Assembly (NCBI RefSeq): GCF_022179545.1
Contig: NZ_AP025518.1
Span: 1,550,001 to 1,614,000, forward strand
Reading direction: 5' to 3'
Length of the DNA stretch: 64,000 nucleotides
From: Mycolicibacterium fortuitum subsp. fortuitum
Lineage (GTDB): Bacteria > Actinomycetota > Actinomycetes > Mycobacteriales > Mycobacteriaceae
Under the pieces are notes generated by a model. That model worked only from the letters and a program-made list of their open reading frames with translations. It was not told the DNA's origin and did not search any database. Made by a program: the position numbers and the translations under genes. Shown piece by piece: positions 28,076 through 36,244 of this stretch (positions are counted from its first letter, which is position 1; every line of letters begins with the position of its first letter).

Positions 28076-28869
28076 TCGGATTGCCGGGGTTGCGCAGACG
28101 CAAGGTCGTTGCGCAGCGCAGCGCCGGAGAGTTGGACGCGATGGCCGTGGCCGGGGCGCTCGTCGCCTCGGCACTGCGCGCCGTACGGGCGGCCGCCGCC
28201 CCGGGTGTGTCCACACTCGAGCTGGATCAGATCGCCGAATCCGTCATTCGTGACGGCGGCGGTACTCCGTCGTTCCTCGGCTACCACGGATTCCCGGCCA
28301 GCATCTGTTCTTCGGTCAATGACCGTGTGGTGCATGGCATTCCGTCGGCCGACGAGAAATTGGCCGCAGGTGATCTGGTGTCCATCGACTGCGGCGCGAT
28401 CGTCGACGGATGGCACGGCGACTCGGCCGTCACCTTCGGGGTGGGCACACTGATCGCTGCCGACGAAGCCCTTTCTGCCGCAACAAAATCGGCGATGGAA
28501 GCCGGGATCGCCGCGATGCTGCCCGGAAATCGGCTGACCGATGTCTCGCACGCGATCGAGGTCGAGACCCATGCCGCCGAAGCCCGCAATGACCGCAAGT
28601 ACGGGATCGTCGAAGGCTATGGCGGCCACGGTATCGGCCGTCAGATGCACATGGACCCGTTCCTGCCCAACGAGGGCGCGCCCGGTCGCGGTCCGTACCT
28701 GCAGCCGGGTTCTGTGCTTGCGATCGAACCGATGCTCACGCTCGGCACCACGGAGACCGTGATCCTCGAGGACGAGTGGACCGTCGTCACCGCCGACGGG
28801 ACCCGAGCGGCGCATTGGGAGCACACCGTCGCCGTCACCGAAGACGGCCCCCGAATTCTCACCCAGTAA
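28072..28869 (+). CDS. mapA: Type I methionine aminopeptidase
   Basis: The 265-residue M24A peptidase has the metal ligands visible: D in [17 protein letters not shown] (two aspartates), H in [12 protein letters not shown] in AIEPMLTLG and the last E in [12 protein letters not shown]. It removes initiator methionine co-translationally. There is no SH3-binding N-terminal extension, so this is the short MapA form. It is the last gene of the secY-adk-mapA operon. Confidence 0.96.
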   Translation: MIGLPGLRRRKVVAQRSAGELDAMAVAGALVASALRAVRAAAAPGVSTLELDQIAESVIRDGGGTPSFLGYHGFPASICSSVNDRVVHGIPSADEKLAAGDLVSIDCGAIVDGWHGDSAVTFGVGTLIAADEALSAATKSAMEAGIAAMLPGNRLTDVSHAIEVETHAAEARNDRKYGIVEGYGGHGIGRQMHMDPFLPNEGAPGRGPYLQPGSVLAIEPMLTLGTTETVILEDEWTVVTADGTRAAHWEHTVAVTEDGPRILTQ

Positions 28870-28938
28870 TTAACGCCAGCAATCACTCTTCGAATCGTGC
28901 GCCGACGCTGGCCTGCGCCGGCGCGCAAAGGTTCTAAT

Positions 28939-28966
28939 TGAACCGGATCGCCACCAACGTCGTATC
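28939..28966 (+). promoter_or_regulatory. SigL-type ECF promoter of sigL-rslA
   Basis: TGAACC (28939-28944), 16 bases, CGTATC (28961-28966). This fits the published M. tuberculosis SigL consensus (TGAACC about 16-17 bases before CGTgtr) and lies 17 bases before the sigL ATG. The sigma factor therefore probably activates its own gene. Confidence 0.82.
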
Positions 28967-28983
28967 ACTGACGGAGGTACGAA

Positions 28984-29544
28984 ATGGAGGATCCGGAGGC
29001 CGCCATGATGCGGGTGCTCTACGACGAGCATGCTGCGGCGCTGTGGCGCTACGCCCTGCGGCTCACGGGTGACCGTGCCCGGGCCGAGGACGTGGTGCAG
29101 GAAACGTTGCTGCGTGCGTGGCGTCACAAGCCCGACGGTCTTCACCCGAGCGCTCATACACCCGACCCGGCCGCTGACAACGATCGATCGGCGCGGGCCT
29201 GGTTGTTCACGGTGGCGCGCAATATGATCATCGATGAACGTCGCAGCGCCCGGTTCAGAAACGAGACCGGCGTGCCCGACCCCGAACAGGTGTCAGACCA
29301 CGGCCGGTCTGCTGCCGCCCCTGACCAAGTGGACACCGCCTTGGACCGAATCCTGTTGAGTACGGCGCTGAGCCAACTCTCCGACGAACACCGGGCTGTG
29401 GTCCGGCGGGCGTACTACCAAGGCTGGAGCACCGGGCAGATTGCTGATGATCTGCAGATACCCGAGGGCACCGTGAAATCGAGGCTGCACTACGCGGTGC
29501 GCGCACTGAGACTTAACCTGCAAGAGATGGGGGTGACACGATGA
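28984..29544 (+). CDS. sigL: ECF RNA polymerase sigma factor SigL
   Basis: The 186-residue ECF sigma factor has region 2 (YRL-type ALWRYALRLTGDRARAEDVVQETLLRAW) and region 4 (LSDEHRAVVRRAYYQGWSTGQIADDLQIPEGTVKSRLHYA). Identity as SigL rests on order: it follows mapA directly and is followed by an overlapping anti-sigma gene, as in Rv0735-Rv0736. ATG 28984 has GGAGG in front. In M. tuberculosis SigL controls polyketide-synthase and cell-envelope genes. Here a matching promoter also precedes the biosynthetic operon at 31131. Confidence 0.93.
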   Translation: MEDPEAAMMRVLYDEHAAALWRYALRLTGDRARAEDVVQETLLRAWRHKPDGLHPSAHTPDPAADNDRSARAWLFTVARNMIIDERRSARFRNETGVPDPEQVSDHGRSAAAPDQVDTALDRILLSTALSQLSDEHRAVVRRAYYQGWSTGQIADDLQIPEGTVKSRLHYAVRALRLNLQEMGVTR

Positions 29545-30275
29545 CACAGTTCGATGTACCCCACATCCCTGACCCGGTGGAATCCGACAAGTACCGGACT
29601 TGGGATGCGGCCTATGTACTCGGATCGCTGGAAAGTGGCGAGCGACGCGAGTATGAGGCCCACCTGGAGGGCTGCGCGCACTGCCGGTCCGCCGTGGCGG
29701 AGTTGTCCGGGATGCCCGCCCTGCTGGCCATGCTTGAGCTCGACGACGTGCTCGCCCTGGAATCCGAACAGCCCGACCCCCCGCTGCGGCCCGAGGTTCT
29801 GCAGTCGGTCCTGGCCAAGGTCAGCTGGCGGCGGCGCCGTGCGCGTTGGGTGACCACGGCCGCGGTCGGTGTGGCTGCCGCCCTGCTGGCGCTGGCAGTG
29901 GTGGTCGGAATCCGTCCGGAGGTGTTCGGCCTGCACAGCGGGACCGAACAGCAGACCGGGGAGATGATGGCCATGTCCAAGATGACGGATACCCCGATCA
30001 ACGCCAGCATCTCGATGACCAGTTACTCCTGGGGTACCAGGATCGACATGGCCTGCAGTTACGGGAGCTGGGGCAAGCAGGATGCGCCGCCGCAGAATCT
30101 CGGCATGGTGGTGATCGGCCACGACGGCAGCCGCAACGAGATCGCGACGTGGCTCGGTTTGTCCGGCGCCACCGCGCTGCCCAGCGGCAACACGCAGATG
30201 TCGAAGGCGGATATCGCTGCGGTGCAACTGGTTACGTCTCCGGACGGCAAGGTGCTGCTGGAAAAGCAGCTCTGA
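29541..30275 (+). CDS. rslA: Anti-sigma-L factor RslA (zinc-associated)
   Basis: The 244-residue protein has a cytoplasmic anti-sigma domain carrying H41-x3-C45-x2-C48, the zinc-associated motif that releases sigma on oxidation. One membrane helix follows at about residues 103-123 (WVTTAAVGVAAALLALAVVV), then an extracytoplasmic domain of about 115 residues of RskA/DUF-type. It should hold SigL inactive until a redox or envelope signal. The ATG overlaps the sigL stop (ATGA), giving stoichiometric coupled translation. Confidence 0.92.
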   Translation: MTQFDVPHIPDPVESDKYRTWDAAYVLGSLESGERREYEAHLEGCAHCRSAVAELSGMPALLAMLELDDVLALESEQPDPPLRPEVLQSVLAKVSWRRRRARWVTTAAVGVAAALLALAVVVGIRPEVFGLHSGTEQQTGEMMAMSKMTDTPINASISMTSYSWGTRIDMACSYGSWGKQDAPPQNLGMVVIGHDGSRNEIATWLGLSGATALPSGNTQMSKADIAAVQLVTSPDGKVLLEKQL

Positions 30276-30286
30276 GCTCGGCCGGT

Positions 30287-30949
30287 TCAGCCATCCTTGT
30301 GGGCGCTGAGCAGGAAGCCGGACATCGTGATGTGGCCGGCGCCGTCTCGCTCGACCCCTGGCATCGATGCCGGCCCGCCGGGACCCGGACTGTCGTTGCC
30401 GTACAGCTTGGCCGGGCGCACCTCGTCCACGGTCCAACACGTGGCGACGGTGTCACGCAACTCGTCGGCGGTGAAGCCGCTCGGACCGGGAGCCTGACCG
30501 CCGAAAGGTCTCGTCGCGAAGGCCAGGATGTAGAGGTCGGCACCCGGTGCCGCTGCCCGGTGGATCGCCCGAATGTAGGCCTGGCGTCCGTCGACAGGTA
30601 GAGAGTGCAGCAGCCCGCTGTCGAGTACGGTGTCGAACCTGCCGTCGTAACCGGTGAAGGCCGTCATGTCGGCCTGCGCGAAACTGACTGTGGTCAAACC
30701 ACGTTCGGTTGCGGCGGTGACTGCCGCTGCGATCGCCGTCGGGCTGGCGTCCAGACCCACGACTTTGTGTCCCCGCTCCGCCAGGGTCAGCGAGAGTGCG
30801 GCATGGCCACATCCGGCGTCGAGCACCTCGCCGTGTACCTTGCCCTGCTCGATGAGTCGGGCAAGCTCGGGTTGCGGGGCGCCGATGCTCCACGGCGGCG
30901 GGGACTCCTGTCGATAGGCGTTCTCCCAATCCATCTGCGGTTGTGTCAC
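30287..30949 (-). CDS. Class I SAM-dependent methyltransferase
   Basis: The 220 residues hold a Methyltransf_25/11-type domain: motif I VLDAGCGHAALSLTLAERG at about residues 42-60, motif II VVGLDASP, and motif IV VLDSGLLHSLP. The start resembles thiopurine/tellurite-type methyltransferases (DWENAYRQESPPPWSIG). The substrate is unknown. GTG 30949 has GGAGG six bases upstream. It is divergent from the SigL-type operon, with 181 bases between them, and its 3' end lies 11 bases from the rslA stop. It may belong functionally to the neighbouring biosynthetic genes, but no shared promoter is seen. Confidence 0.88.
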   Translation of the reverse strand: MTQPQMDWENAYRQESPPPWSIGAPQPELARLIEQGKVHGEVLDAGCGHAALSLTLAERGHKVVGLDASPTAIAAAVTAATERGLTTVSFAQADMTAFTGYDGRFDTVLDSGLLHSLPVDGRQAYIRAIHRAAAPGADLYILAFATRPFGGQAPGPSGFTADELRDTVATCWTVDEVRPAKLYGNDSPGPGGPASMPGVERDGAGHITMSGFLLSAHKDG

Positions 30950-31074
30950 CTGAGACCTCCGATCCTGCGGGAGCCGGTATCGCGACTCTTATCCCCACTA
31001 TGCCCGGATCCGCCGCCACTGGCTGGCCGTCTCCTGGGGTGTAGCAGGGAGTTTCCGGAATTCCGTGCTCGCGG

Positions 31075-31102
31075 TGAACCTGGCCCGCCCACCGGTCGTG
31101 TC
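31075..31102 (+). promoter_or_regulatory. SigL-type ECF promoter of the TPP/KAS III/aminotransferase operon
   Basis: TGAACC (31075-31080), 16 bases, CGTGTC (31097-31102). The -35 and spacing are identical to the sigL promoter, and the -10 differs at one base (CGTGTC against CGTATC). It ends 28 bases before the ATG of the first gene, the right distance for a short leader with the AGGTGG ribosome-binding site. Confidence 0.82.
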
Positions 31103-31130
31103 ACTGGCAGAGCACGGAAGTAGGTGGCAC

Positions 31131-32864
31131 ATGGTCGAGGCGCACAGGGTGGTGGACCACATCGTCGGTCAGCTGGCCGCGAACGGGGTCTCGCACATCT
31201 TCGGTGTGGACGGCGCCAACATCGAGGATCTCTACGATGCGGCGTACTTCCGCGACGACATCACCGCGGTGCTGGCCAAACATGAATTCTCCGCTGCGGC
31301 AATGGCAGACGGCTACAGCCGCAGCGGCGCCGGGATCGGTGTGGTGGCGGCGACGTCCGGCGGCGGCTGCCTGAACACCGTGCCGGGCCTCGGGGAGTCG
31401 CTGGCGAGCCGGGTCCCGGTGCTGGCCCTGATCGGACAGGCGCCGACGACGCTCGACGGTGATGGCGCCTTTCAGGACACGAGCGGCCAGAACGGGAGCC
31501 TGGACGCGCATGCGCTCTTCTCCTCGGTCTCGCTGTACTGCCGCAGACTGCTGCGCCCTGACGATATTCTCACCGCGCTACCGGAAGCACTCGCGGCCGC
31601 ACGCACCGGGGGACCGGCGGTGCTGTTGCTGCCCAAGGACATTCAACAGGCGGGTGTGGAGGAGCCGGCGGTCAACGGCAGCGGCGCCGGCACGGCCGTG
31701 CCGACCGCACTCCACGACGATCCTCAGGTGCTCGAACAGGCATTGCGCCGCGTCGACGGGCCGATCACGATCATCGCCGGTGAGCAGGTGGCTCGCGACG
31801 ACGCCCGCGCCGAACTGGAACTGCTGCGCGCCACGCTGCGGGCCCGGGTGGCGACCGTGCCGGATGCCAAGGACGTGGCAGGGACACCGGGATTCGGCTC
31901 GTCCTCCGCACTGGGGGTAGCCGGGGTCATGGGGCATCCCGGTGTGGCTGCCGCCGCACGTCAGAGTGCGTTGTGCCTGCTGGTCGGAACCCGCATGACG
32001 GTGACCGCACGGGCCGGCCTCGACAGCGTGCTGGGCTCGGTGCCGACCTACTCGATCGGCGCCCAGGTGCCCTATCCCGCATGCACCCACGTCCGTTCTG
32101 ACGACCTGCGCGAATCGTTGACGCGGCTGGCCCGAGCGTTGTCCGGGACGGGGCGGCCGGCTCAGGTCCGGGTGCCGGACCACCTGCCGCGTACCGAGCT
32201 GCGCCCACCGGCTCATCACGGTCCGGGTATCCGGTACCGCGTCGCGATGGCGGTTCTCGACAGCGCCCTGACCGACGGCACCGACATCGTTGTCGACGCC
32301 GGCAATGTCGGCGCCTCGGCGATCCACTACCTGCCTGCCCGCCGGGACGGCCGCTTCATCGTGGCGCTCGGTATGGGCGGCATGGGCTACAGCTTCGGCG
32401 CGGGGATCGGGATGACGTTTCACCGGGCCGTGTCCGGCACTGCCCGCCGCACCGTGGTGATCGCCGGTGACGGCTCATTCTTCATGCACGGCATGGAAAT
32501 CCACACCGCGATGCAGTATGGGCTGCCCATCACCTTCGTGCTGTTCGACAACCACGCCCACGCCATGTGCGTCACCCGGGAGCAACTGTTCTACCAGGAT
32601 CGATACTCCTACAACAGGTTCGGCCCGAGCCGGCTGGGCGCCGGATTGGCGGCGATGTTCCCCGGCCTTCCCGCTTACGACGTCACCGAAACCCGGCAAC
32701 TGCCCCAGGCGCTGGGAATGGCACTGGACACCGAGGGTCCTTCGGTGCTCAGCATCGAGTGCTCAGCCGACGAAATCCCGCCTTTCGCAGCGTTTCTCGC
32801 CACCACAGACAGCACCCCTTCCATCCCAGAGGAGAACAGATCCCATGTCACTGCCCGCGCTTGA
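31131..32864 (+). CDS. Thiamine-diphosphate-dependent enzyme (acetolactate-synthase-like)
   Basis: The 577 residues show the three-domain layout of the pyruvate-oxidase/AHAS family. The N-terminal PYR domain carries the catalytic glutamate in KHEFSAAAMADGYSR (E52). A central domain follows, then a C-terminal PP domain with GDGS at about 446-449 and N about 27 residues on for Mg-ThDP. It should decarboxylate a 2-oxo acid and either release an aldehyde or join the acyl anion to an acceptor. A regulatory small subunit is not encoded nearby, so housekeeping AHAS is unlikely. ATG 31131 follows AGGTGG; a longer frame to 31065 would run through the promoter. It is the first gene of a four-gene operon and overlaps the next by 20 bases. 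Confidence 0.9.
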   Translation: MVEAHRVVDHIVGQLAANGVSHIFGVDGANIEDLYDAAYFRDDITAVLAKHEFSAAAMADGYSRSGAGIGVVAATSGGGCLNTVPGLGESLASRVPVLALIGQAPTTLDGDGAFQDTSGQNGSLDAHALFSSVSLYCRRLLRPDDILTALPEALAAARTGGPAVLLLPKDIQQAGVEEPAVNGSGAGTAVPTALHDDPQVLEQALRRVDGPITIIAGEQVARDDARAELELLRATLRARVATVPDAKDVAGTPGFGSSSALGVAGVMGHPGVAAAARQSALCLLVGTRMTVTARAGLDSVLGSVPTYSIGAQVPYPACTHVRSDDLRESLTRLARALSGTGRPAQVRVPDHLPRTELRPPAHHGPGIRYRVAMAVLDSALTDGTDIVVDAGNVGASAIHYLPARRDGRFIVALGMGGMGYSFGAGIGMTFHRAVSGTARRTVVIAGDGSFFMHGMEIHTAMQYGLPITFVLFDNHAHAMCVTREQLFYQDRYSYNRFGPSRLGAGLAAMFPGLPAYDVTETRQLPQALGMALDTEGPSVLSIECSADEIPPFAAFLATTDSTPSIPEENRSHVTARA

Positions 32865-33525
32865 AGACATCACCGCCCATCGGTCCACCAGCGCACCGCT
32901 GGACGGACTGATCAGGATCGAGACCTCGCCCAAGGAGCAGGCCACGCCGATCATCATGGACATGATGCGGTCGGTCTACCCGCACGATCAGGTGTTCGGC
33001 CAGTACTGCACGGTCAACGACTACATCGAGTGTCCGCCCGATGAACTCTTCGACTACCTCTCCGACACGCGCTGCCTCGAGGAGTGGACCTACAGCCTGC
33101 GCGGTTTCACCCCGACAGAGGAGCCCGGGTTGTGGCTGGCCCATGACCGGCTCGGTGCCGGGCCGTCGGGGCCCGGCAGTGAGATCTACACCCGAACCGT
33201 GGCCAACCGCGACGCGCTCACCGTCGACTATCACTGCGCCTGGGATCAGGGAAAGCACCTCTGGATGATCTACCTGATGCGCATCGTCGATGCGCAGGTG
33301 GTTTTCGACAAGCCGGGTTCGGTTGTGCTGTGGACGAATTGCCACCATCCGTTCTACGACGAGAACCCCTACCCGGAGACCGCGCCGCCGGCACGACCGG
33401 TCTGGGTGGGCGATTTCTGGGACATGTTCGGTCCAGGCCATCTGCTGGAGCTGCGAAACCTCAAGGCAATAGCCGAGTACCGGCACCGCAACGGACTGCC
33501 GGTCACCCCGGCCTGGATGAAGTGA
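32845..33525 (+). CDS. SRPBCC / polyketide-cyclase-like protein
   Basis: The 226-residue protein has a START/Bet v1-like core at about residues 50-190: VNDYIECPPDELFDYLSDTR, EEWTYSLRGF, later LWMIYLMRI and SVVLWTNCHHPFYD. This fold makes a deep hydrophobic pocket used by aromatases/cyclases and lipid carriers. The HH-Y cluster near the end could be catalytic, but that is a guess. ATG 32845, with GAGGAG upstream, lies inside the end of the TPP gene. It is followed 10 bases later by the KAS III-like gene, so it probably works on the same intermediate. Confidence 0.75.
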   Translation: MSLPALEDITAHRSTSAPLDGLIRIETSPKEQATPIIMDMMRSVYPHDQVFGQYCTVNDYIECPPDELFDYLSDTRCLEEWTYSLRGFTPTEEPGLWLAHDRLGAGPSGPGSEIYTRTVANRDALTVDYHCAWDQGKHLWMIYLMRIVDAQVVFDKPGSVVLWTNCHHPFYDENPYPETAPPARPVWVGDFWDMFGPGHLLELRNLKAIAEYRHRNGLPVTPAWMK

Positions 33526-33535
33526 GGGCCCGGTC

Positions 33536-34585
33536 ATGAGTGTGAATCAGTCTGCGACGAACCCCGTCAGCCTCATCGACGTGTCCACCTATCTACCGGG
33601 TGACCCGATCAGTGCCGACTACTACGCCGGGTATGCCGAAACCGACGAGCTGGCAGAGAACGTGATGTTCCGTGCACCGCGGTTCCGTCATCACGTCGGC
33701 CCGGACGAAACCGCCATCGACATGGTCGAGCGGGCCGCCGCCGGGTTGATCGAGCGGCACGGCGCCGATGTCATCACCGGCGCCGACGTGCTGATCACCC
33801 ACACCCAGCTGCCGGACATGCCGTTCTACGGAGGCGGCGGTGGTATGGCTCACCGGCTCGGAATGAAACCCAACTGGGTGATCGACCTGCACAACGGCGG
33901 TTGCGCCGCATTCGTATTGGGCCTCAAAGTGGCTCGCACGCTGCTGCGCTCGGGAGAGGGCAGGACCGCGGTGGTCGCCATCGCTCAGAACTCGGCCGGC
34001 CAGGTCTTCGATCAGCAGACCATCCGGCGCAAGGCGCAGGCCGCAGTTCCCGGGGACGGCGCGGCAGTGGGTCTGGTGACACTGTCCGATCAATCGCCCA
34101 TCCTCGACATCGAATGCCGTACCTATGGCGAGTACGCCGGAGACATGACCGTCGTCATGGATCCCCCGCGAAAATGGTGGCAGGCCGGCCCGGGTGAGGC
34201 CTGCATCGGCTTCACCGAAAGCAAGATCACCAAGGTGCTGGCGCGGGGCAACCGCCAGGTGCCCGAGGTGTCCTATGCCGTCTGCGACCGGATCGGCGTG
34301 CCGCCCAGAGAGCTCGACCTGTTGGTGACCAACCAGCCCAACCGCGTGTTCCTGCGCAACTGGCGCGAAGCGCTGGAACTGCCCCCCGAACGTCACGTCG
34401 ATTCCTTCGACGACTGCGGAAACCTCTTCGCCGCAGGCATCCCCGTCAACTTCGACCGGGCCGTCACCGGCGGACGGGTGAAGGCCGGCGACACCGTGCT
34501 GATGGCCGCCTTCGCCCACGCCGGTGACTTCGCCGGGGCCGCGGCAGTGCGCTGGGGCGGCCGCCCCGACTCAGGGAATGCATGA
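33536..34585 (+). CDS. KAS III-like acyltransferase (FabH family) lacking the catalytic histidine
   Basis: The 349 residues follow the thiolase-fold KAS III plan. The nucleophile Cys is C123 in LHNGGCAAFVLGL. The motif that is normally PHQAN in FabH reads TNQPN (N266 in place of His), and the last triad residue Asn is kept (N296 in CGNLFAAGIP). GDGAA (173-177) and the C-terminal GDTVLMAAFAHAGDFAG glycine turn are also present. Loss of the His argues against ordinary decarboxylating condensation with malonyl-ACP and for acyl transfer or an unusual condensation. GTG 33536 follows the SRPBCC gene by 10 bases and the 3' end overlaps the aminotransferase gene by four. Confidence 0.87.
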   Translation: MSVNQSATNPVSLIDVSTYLPGDPISADYYAGYAETDELAENVMFRAPRFRHHVGPDETAIDMVERAAAGLIERHGADVITGADVLITHTQLPDMPFYGGGGGMAHRLGMKPNWVIDLHNGGCAAFVLGLKVARTLLRSGEGRTAVVAIAQNSAGQVFDQQTIRRKAQAAVPGDGAAVGLVTLSDQSPILDIECRTYGEYAGDMTVVMDPPRKWWQAGPGEACIGFTESKITKVLARGNRQVPEVSYAVCDRIGVPPRELDLLVTNQPNRVFLRNWREALELPPERHVDSFDDCGNLFAAGIPVNFDRAVTGGRVKAGDTVLMAAFAHAGDFAGAAAVRWGGRPDSGNA

Positions 34586-35616
34586 TGGTGGCTCCCCGCA
34601 CGGCATTGCTCGACGCGGTCGGGGCGCTGCCCCAGGCGGTCAACCCGCTGGCGCTGTCGCTCAACGAATGCCCATTTCCGCCGCTGCCCGCCGTGCGTTC
34701 GGCGCTGCGGGCATGCGATGAGGCCGCCAACCGGTACCCGGAATTCCTGCCGCAGCGTCTGCGCTCACTGATCGCCGATCACGACGGGATAGCCGAGGAG
34801 CAGGTCATCGTCGGCGCCGGTGCGACAGGGGTCATCATGCAGGTGCTGCACGCGGTGACCAGTCCGGGCGACGCCATGGTGATGGCGACGCCGACTTTCG
34901 ACGGCTATCCGATCTTCGCGCAGATGGCGCGGCTGCGGACGGTCACGGTGCCGCTCGACGAGCACGGCAGGCACGATCTCGATGCGATGGCCGAGGCCGC
35001 CGACGATGCCAGGGTGGTGGCGGTGTGCCGGCCGCACAACCCGACGGGCACCATCGAATCCGCCTCGGAGATCGAGCGATTCCTCACCCGGTTGTCCGAC
35101 GACACGGTCGTCCTACTGGACGAGGCCTATGTGGAGTTCCTGGACGCAGCGCAGCGTATCGACGGGTCGAGCCTGGTCTCCCGGTTCGGCAATGTCGTGG
35201 TGGTGCGCACCTTTTCGAAGGCGTACGGACTGGCCGGGCTGCGGATCGGATACGGCTTCTGTGCGCCCGATCTCGGCCGGGACCTCTGGCGGATGCAACT
35301 GCCGTTCGGGATCGGACTCAACGCCCAGGTGGCTGTCGCAGCGTCCTATTCCGCGGAAAGACAGCTGCAGCAACGTATCCGGATGATCGCGGCGGAACGT
35401 CGCTATCTGCAGATGCGGTTGCGGGCGCTCGGCGTCTACAGTACCGAGGCGCAGGCGAACTTCTTGTACCTGCCCGGGCGGTCCGTGCCGTGGCCGGAGG
35501 TGTTCGAGGGCACCGGATTGCAGCTGCGTCACTATGCCGACGGCGGTGTGCGGATCACCGTGGGATCTCGGCTGTCCACCCGGGCGGTGCTGGGCGCGGT
35601 GACGGCGGCCTGTTGA
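34582..35616 (+). CDS. HisC-like PLP aminotransferase (class I/II)
   Basis: The 344-residue fold-type I enzyme has LSLNECPFPPLPAVRSAL at the start (histidinol-phosphate aminotransferase-like), the nucleotide-phosphate-type loop GAGATGVIMQVL, CRPHNPTGTIES, the Asp-Ala-Tyr pair in LLDEAYVEFL, and the PLP lysine K213 in RTFSKAYGLAGLRIGYG. It transfers an amino group to or from a 2-oxo acid or aldehyde. A true hisC would sit in a his operon, so a pathway-specific role is more likely here. ATG 34582 overlaps the KAS III stop (ATGA); the ATG three bases on is also possible. Confidence 0.88.
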   Translation: MMVAPRTALLDAVGALPQAVNPLALSLNECPFPPLPAVRSALRACDEAANRYPEFLPQRLRSLIADHDGIAEEQVIVGAGATGVIMQVLHAVTSPGDAMVMATPTFDGYPIFAQMARLRTVTVPLDEHGRHDLDAMAEAADDARVVAVCRPHNPTGTIESASEIERFLTRLSDDTVVLLDEAYVEFLDAAQRIDGSSLVSRFGNVVVVRTFSKAYGLAGLRIGYGFCAPDLGRDLWRMQLPFGIGLNAQVAVAASYSAERQLQQRIRMIAAERRYLQMRLRALGVYSTEAQANFLYLPGRSVPWPEVFEGTGLQLRHYADGGVRITVGSRLSTRAVLGAVTAAC

Positions 35617-35685
35617 GGTTCGGCCGGCTTGACCCGATGTCCGGGCAATGCGCGGCACCCGGCCGGCGATGCGGTAAGAAGAGGC

Positions 35686-36189
35686 GTGACCTCGCCATCG
35701 GAAAAGCGTGACCCCATCGCGCAGGCCCGCGCCAACTGGGAGGCGGCCGGTTGGGGCGAGGTGGCCGGCGGCATGGTGGCGGTGACGTCGGTGATGCGGG
35801 CACACCAGATCCTGCTGGCCCGGGTGGAGACCGCGCTGCGGCCGTACGACCTGAGCTTCTCGCGGTTCGAGCTGCTGCGTCTGCTGGCCTTCAGCCGGGC
35901 CGGTGCGTTGCCGATCACCAAGGCTTCCGACCGCCTGCAGGTGCACGTCACCAGCGTTACGCACGCGATCCGGCGGCTGGAAGCCAACGGACTGGTGGAA
36001 CGGGTTCCGCATCCCACCGACGGCCGCACCACCCTGGTACGGATCACCGACCTCGGACGGTCGACGGTCGAGGATGCCACGGTGACCCTGAACCGGCAGG
36101 TGTTCGCCGATGTAGGGATGTCGGAGGTGCAATCGCAAGCGCTGGTGTCCTCGATCGAGACGCTGCGCCGAAACTCCGGTGATTTCTGA
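35686..36189 (+). CDS. MarR-family transcriptional regulator
   Basis: The chosen GTG 35686 gives 167 residues: a winged helix at about 60-125 (FELLRLLAFSRAGALPITKA, LQVHVTSVTHAIRRLEANGLVERVPHPTDGRTTLVRITD) between dimerisation helices. The frame stays open to 35629, so the start is uncertain. In M. tuberculosis a regulator of similar size (Rv0737) follows rslA. If this is its orthologue, the four-gene operon has been inserted between them or lost in that species. It could regulate the operon, but no operator was seen. Confidence 0.82.
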   Translation: MTSPSEKRDPIAQARANWEAAGWGEVAGGMVAVTSVMRAHQILLARVETALRPYDLSFSRFELLRLLAFSRAGALPITKASDRLQVHVTSVTHAIRRLEANGLVERVPHPTDGRTTLVRITDLGRSTVEDATVTLNRQVFADVGMSEVQSQALVSSIETLRRNSGDF

Positions 36190-36244
36190 GTCTGGTTTCC
36201 GGTTACCCCCCAATTACTGTTGAACGCAGTTGAGGGGAGTGCGG

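Noticed and set aside
31131..32864. Housekeeping acetolactate synthase (ilvB)
   Set aside because: No ilvN or ilvC follows and the neighbours are KAS III-like and SRPBCC genes.
34582..35616. Histidinol-phosphate aminotransferase of histidine biosynthesis (hisC)
   Set aside because: No other his gene is nearby and it lies at the end of a specialised operon; only family-level similarity is claimed.
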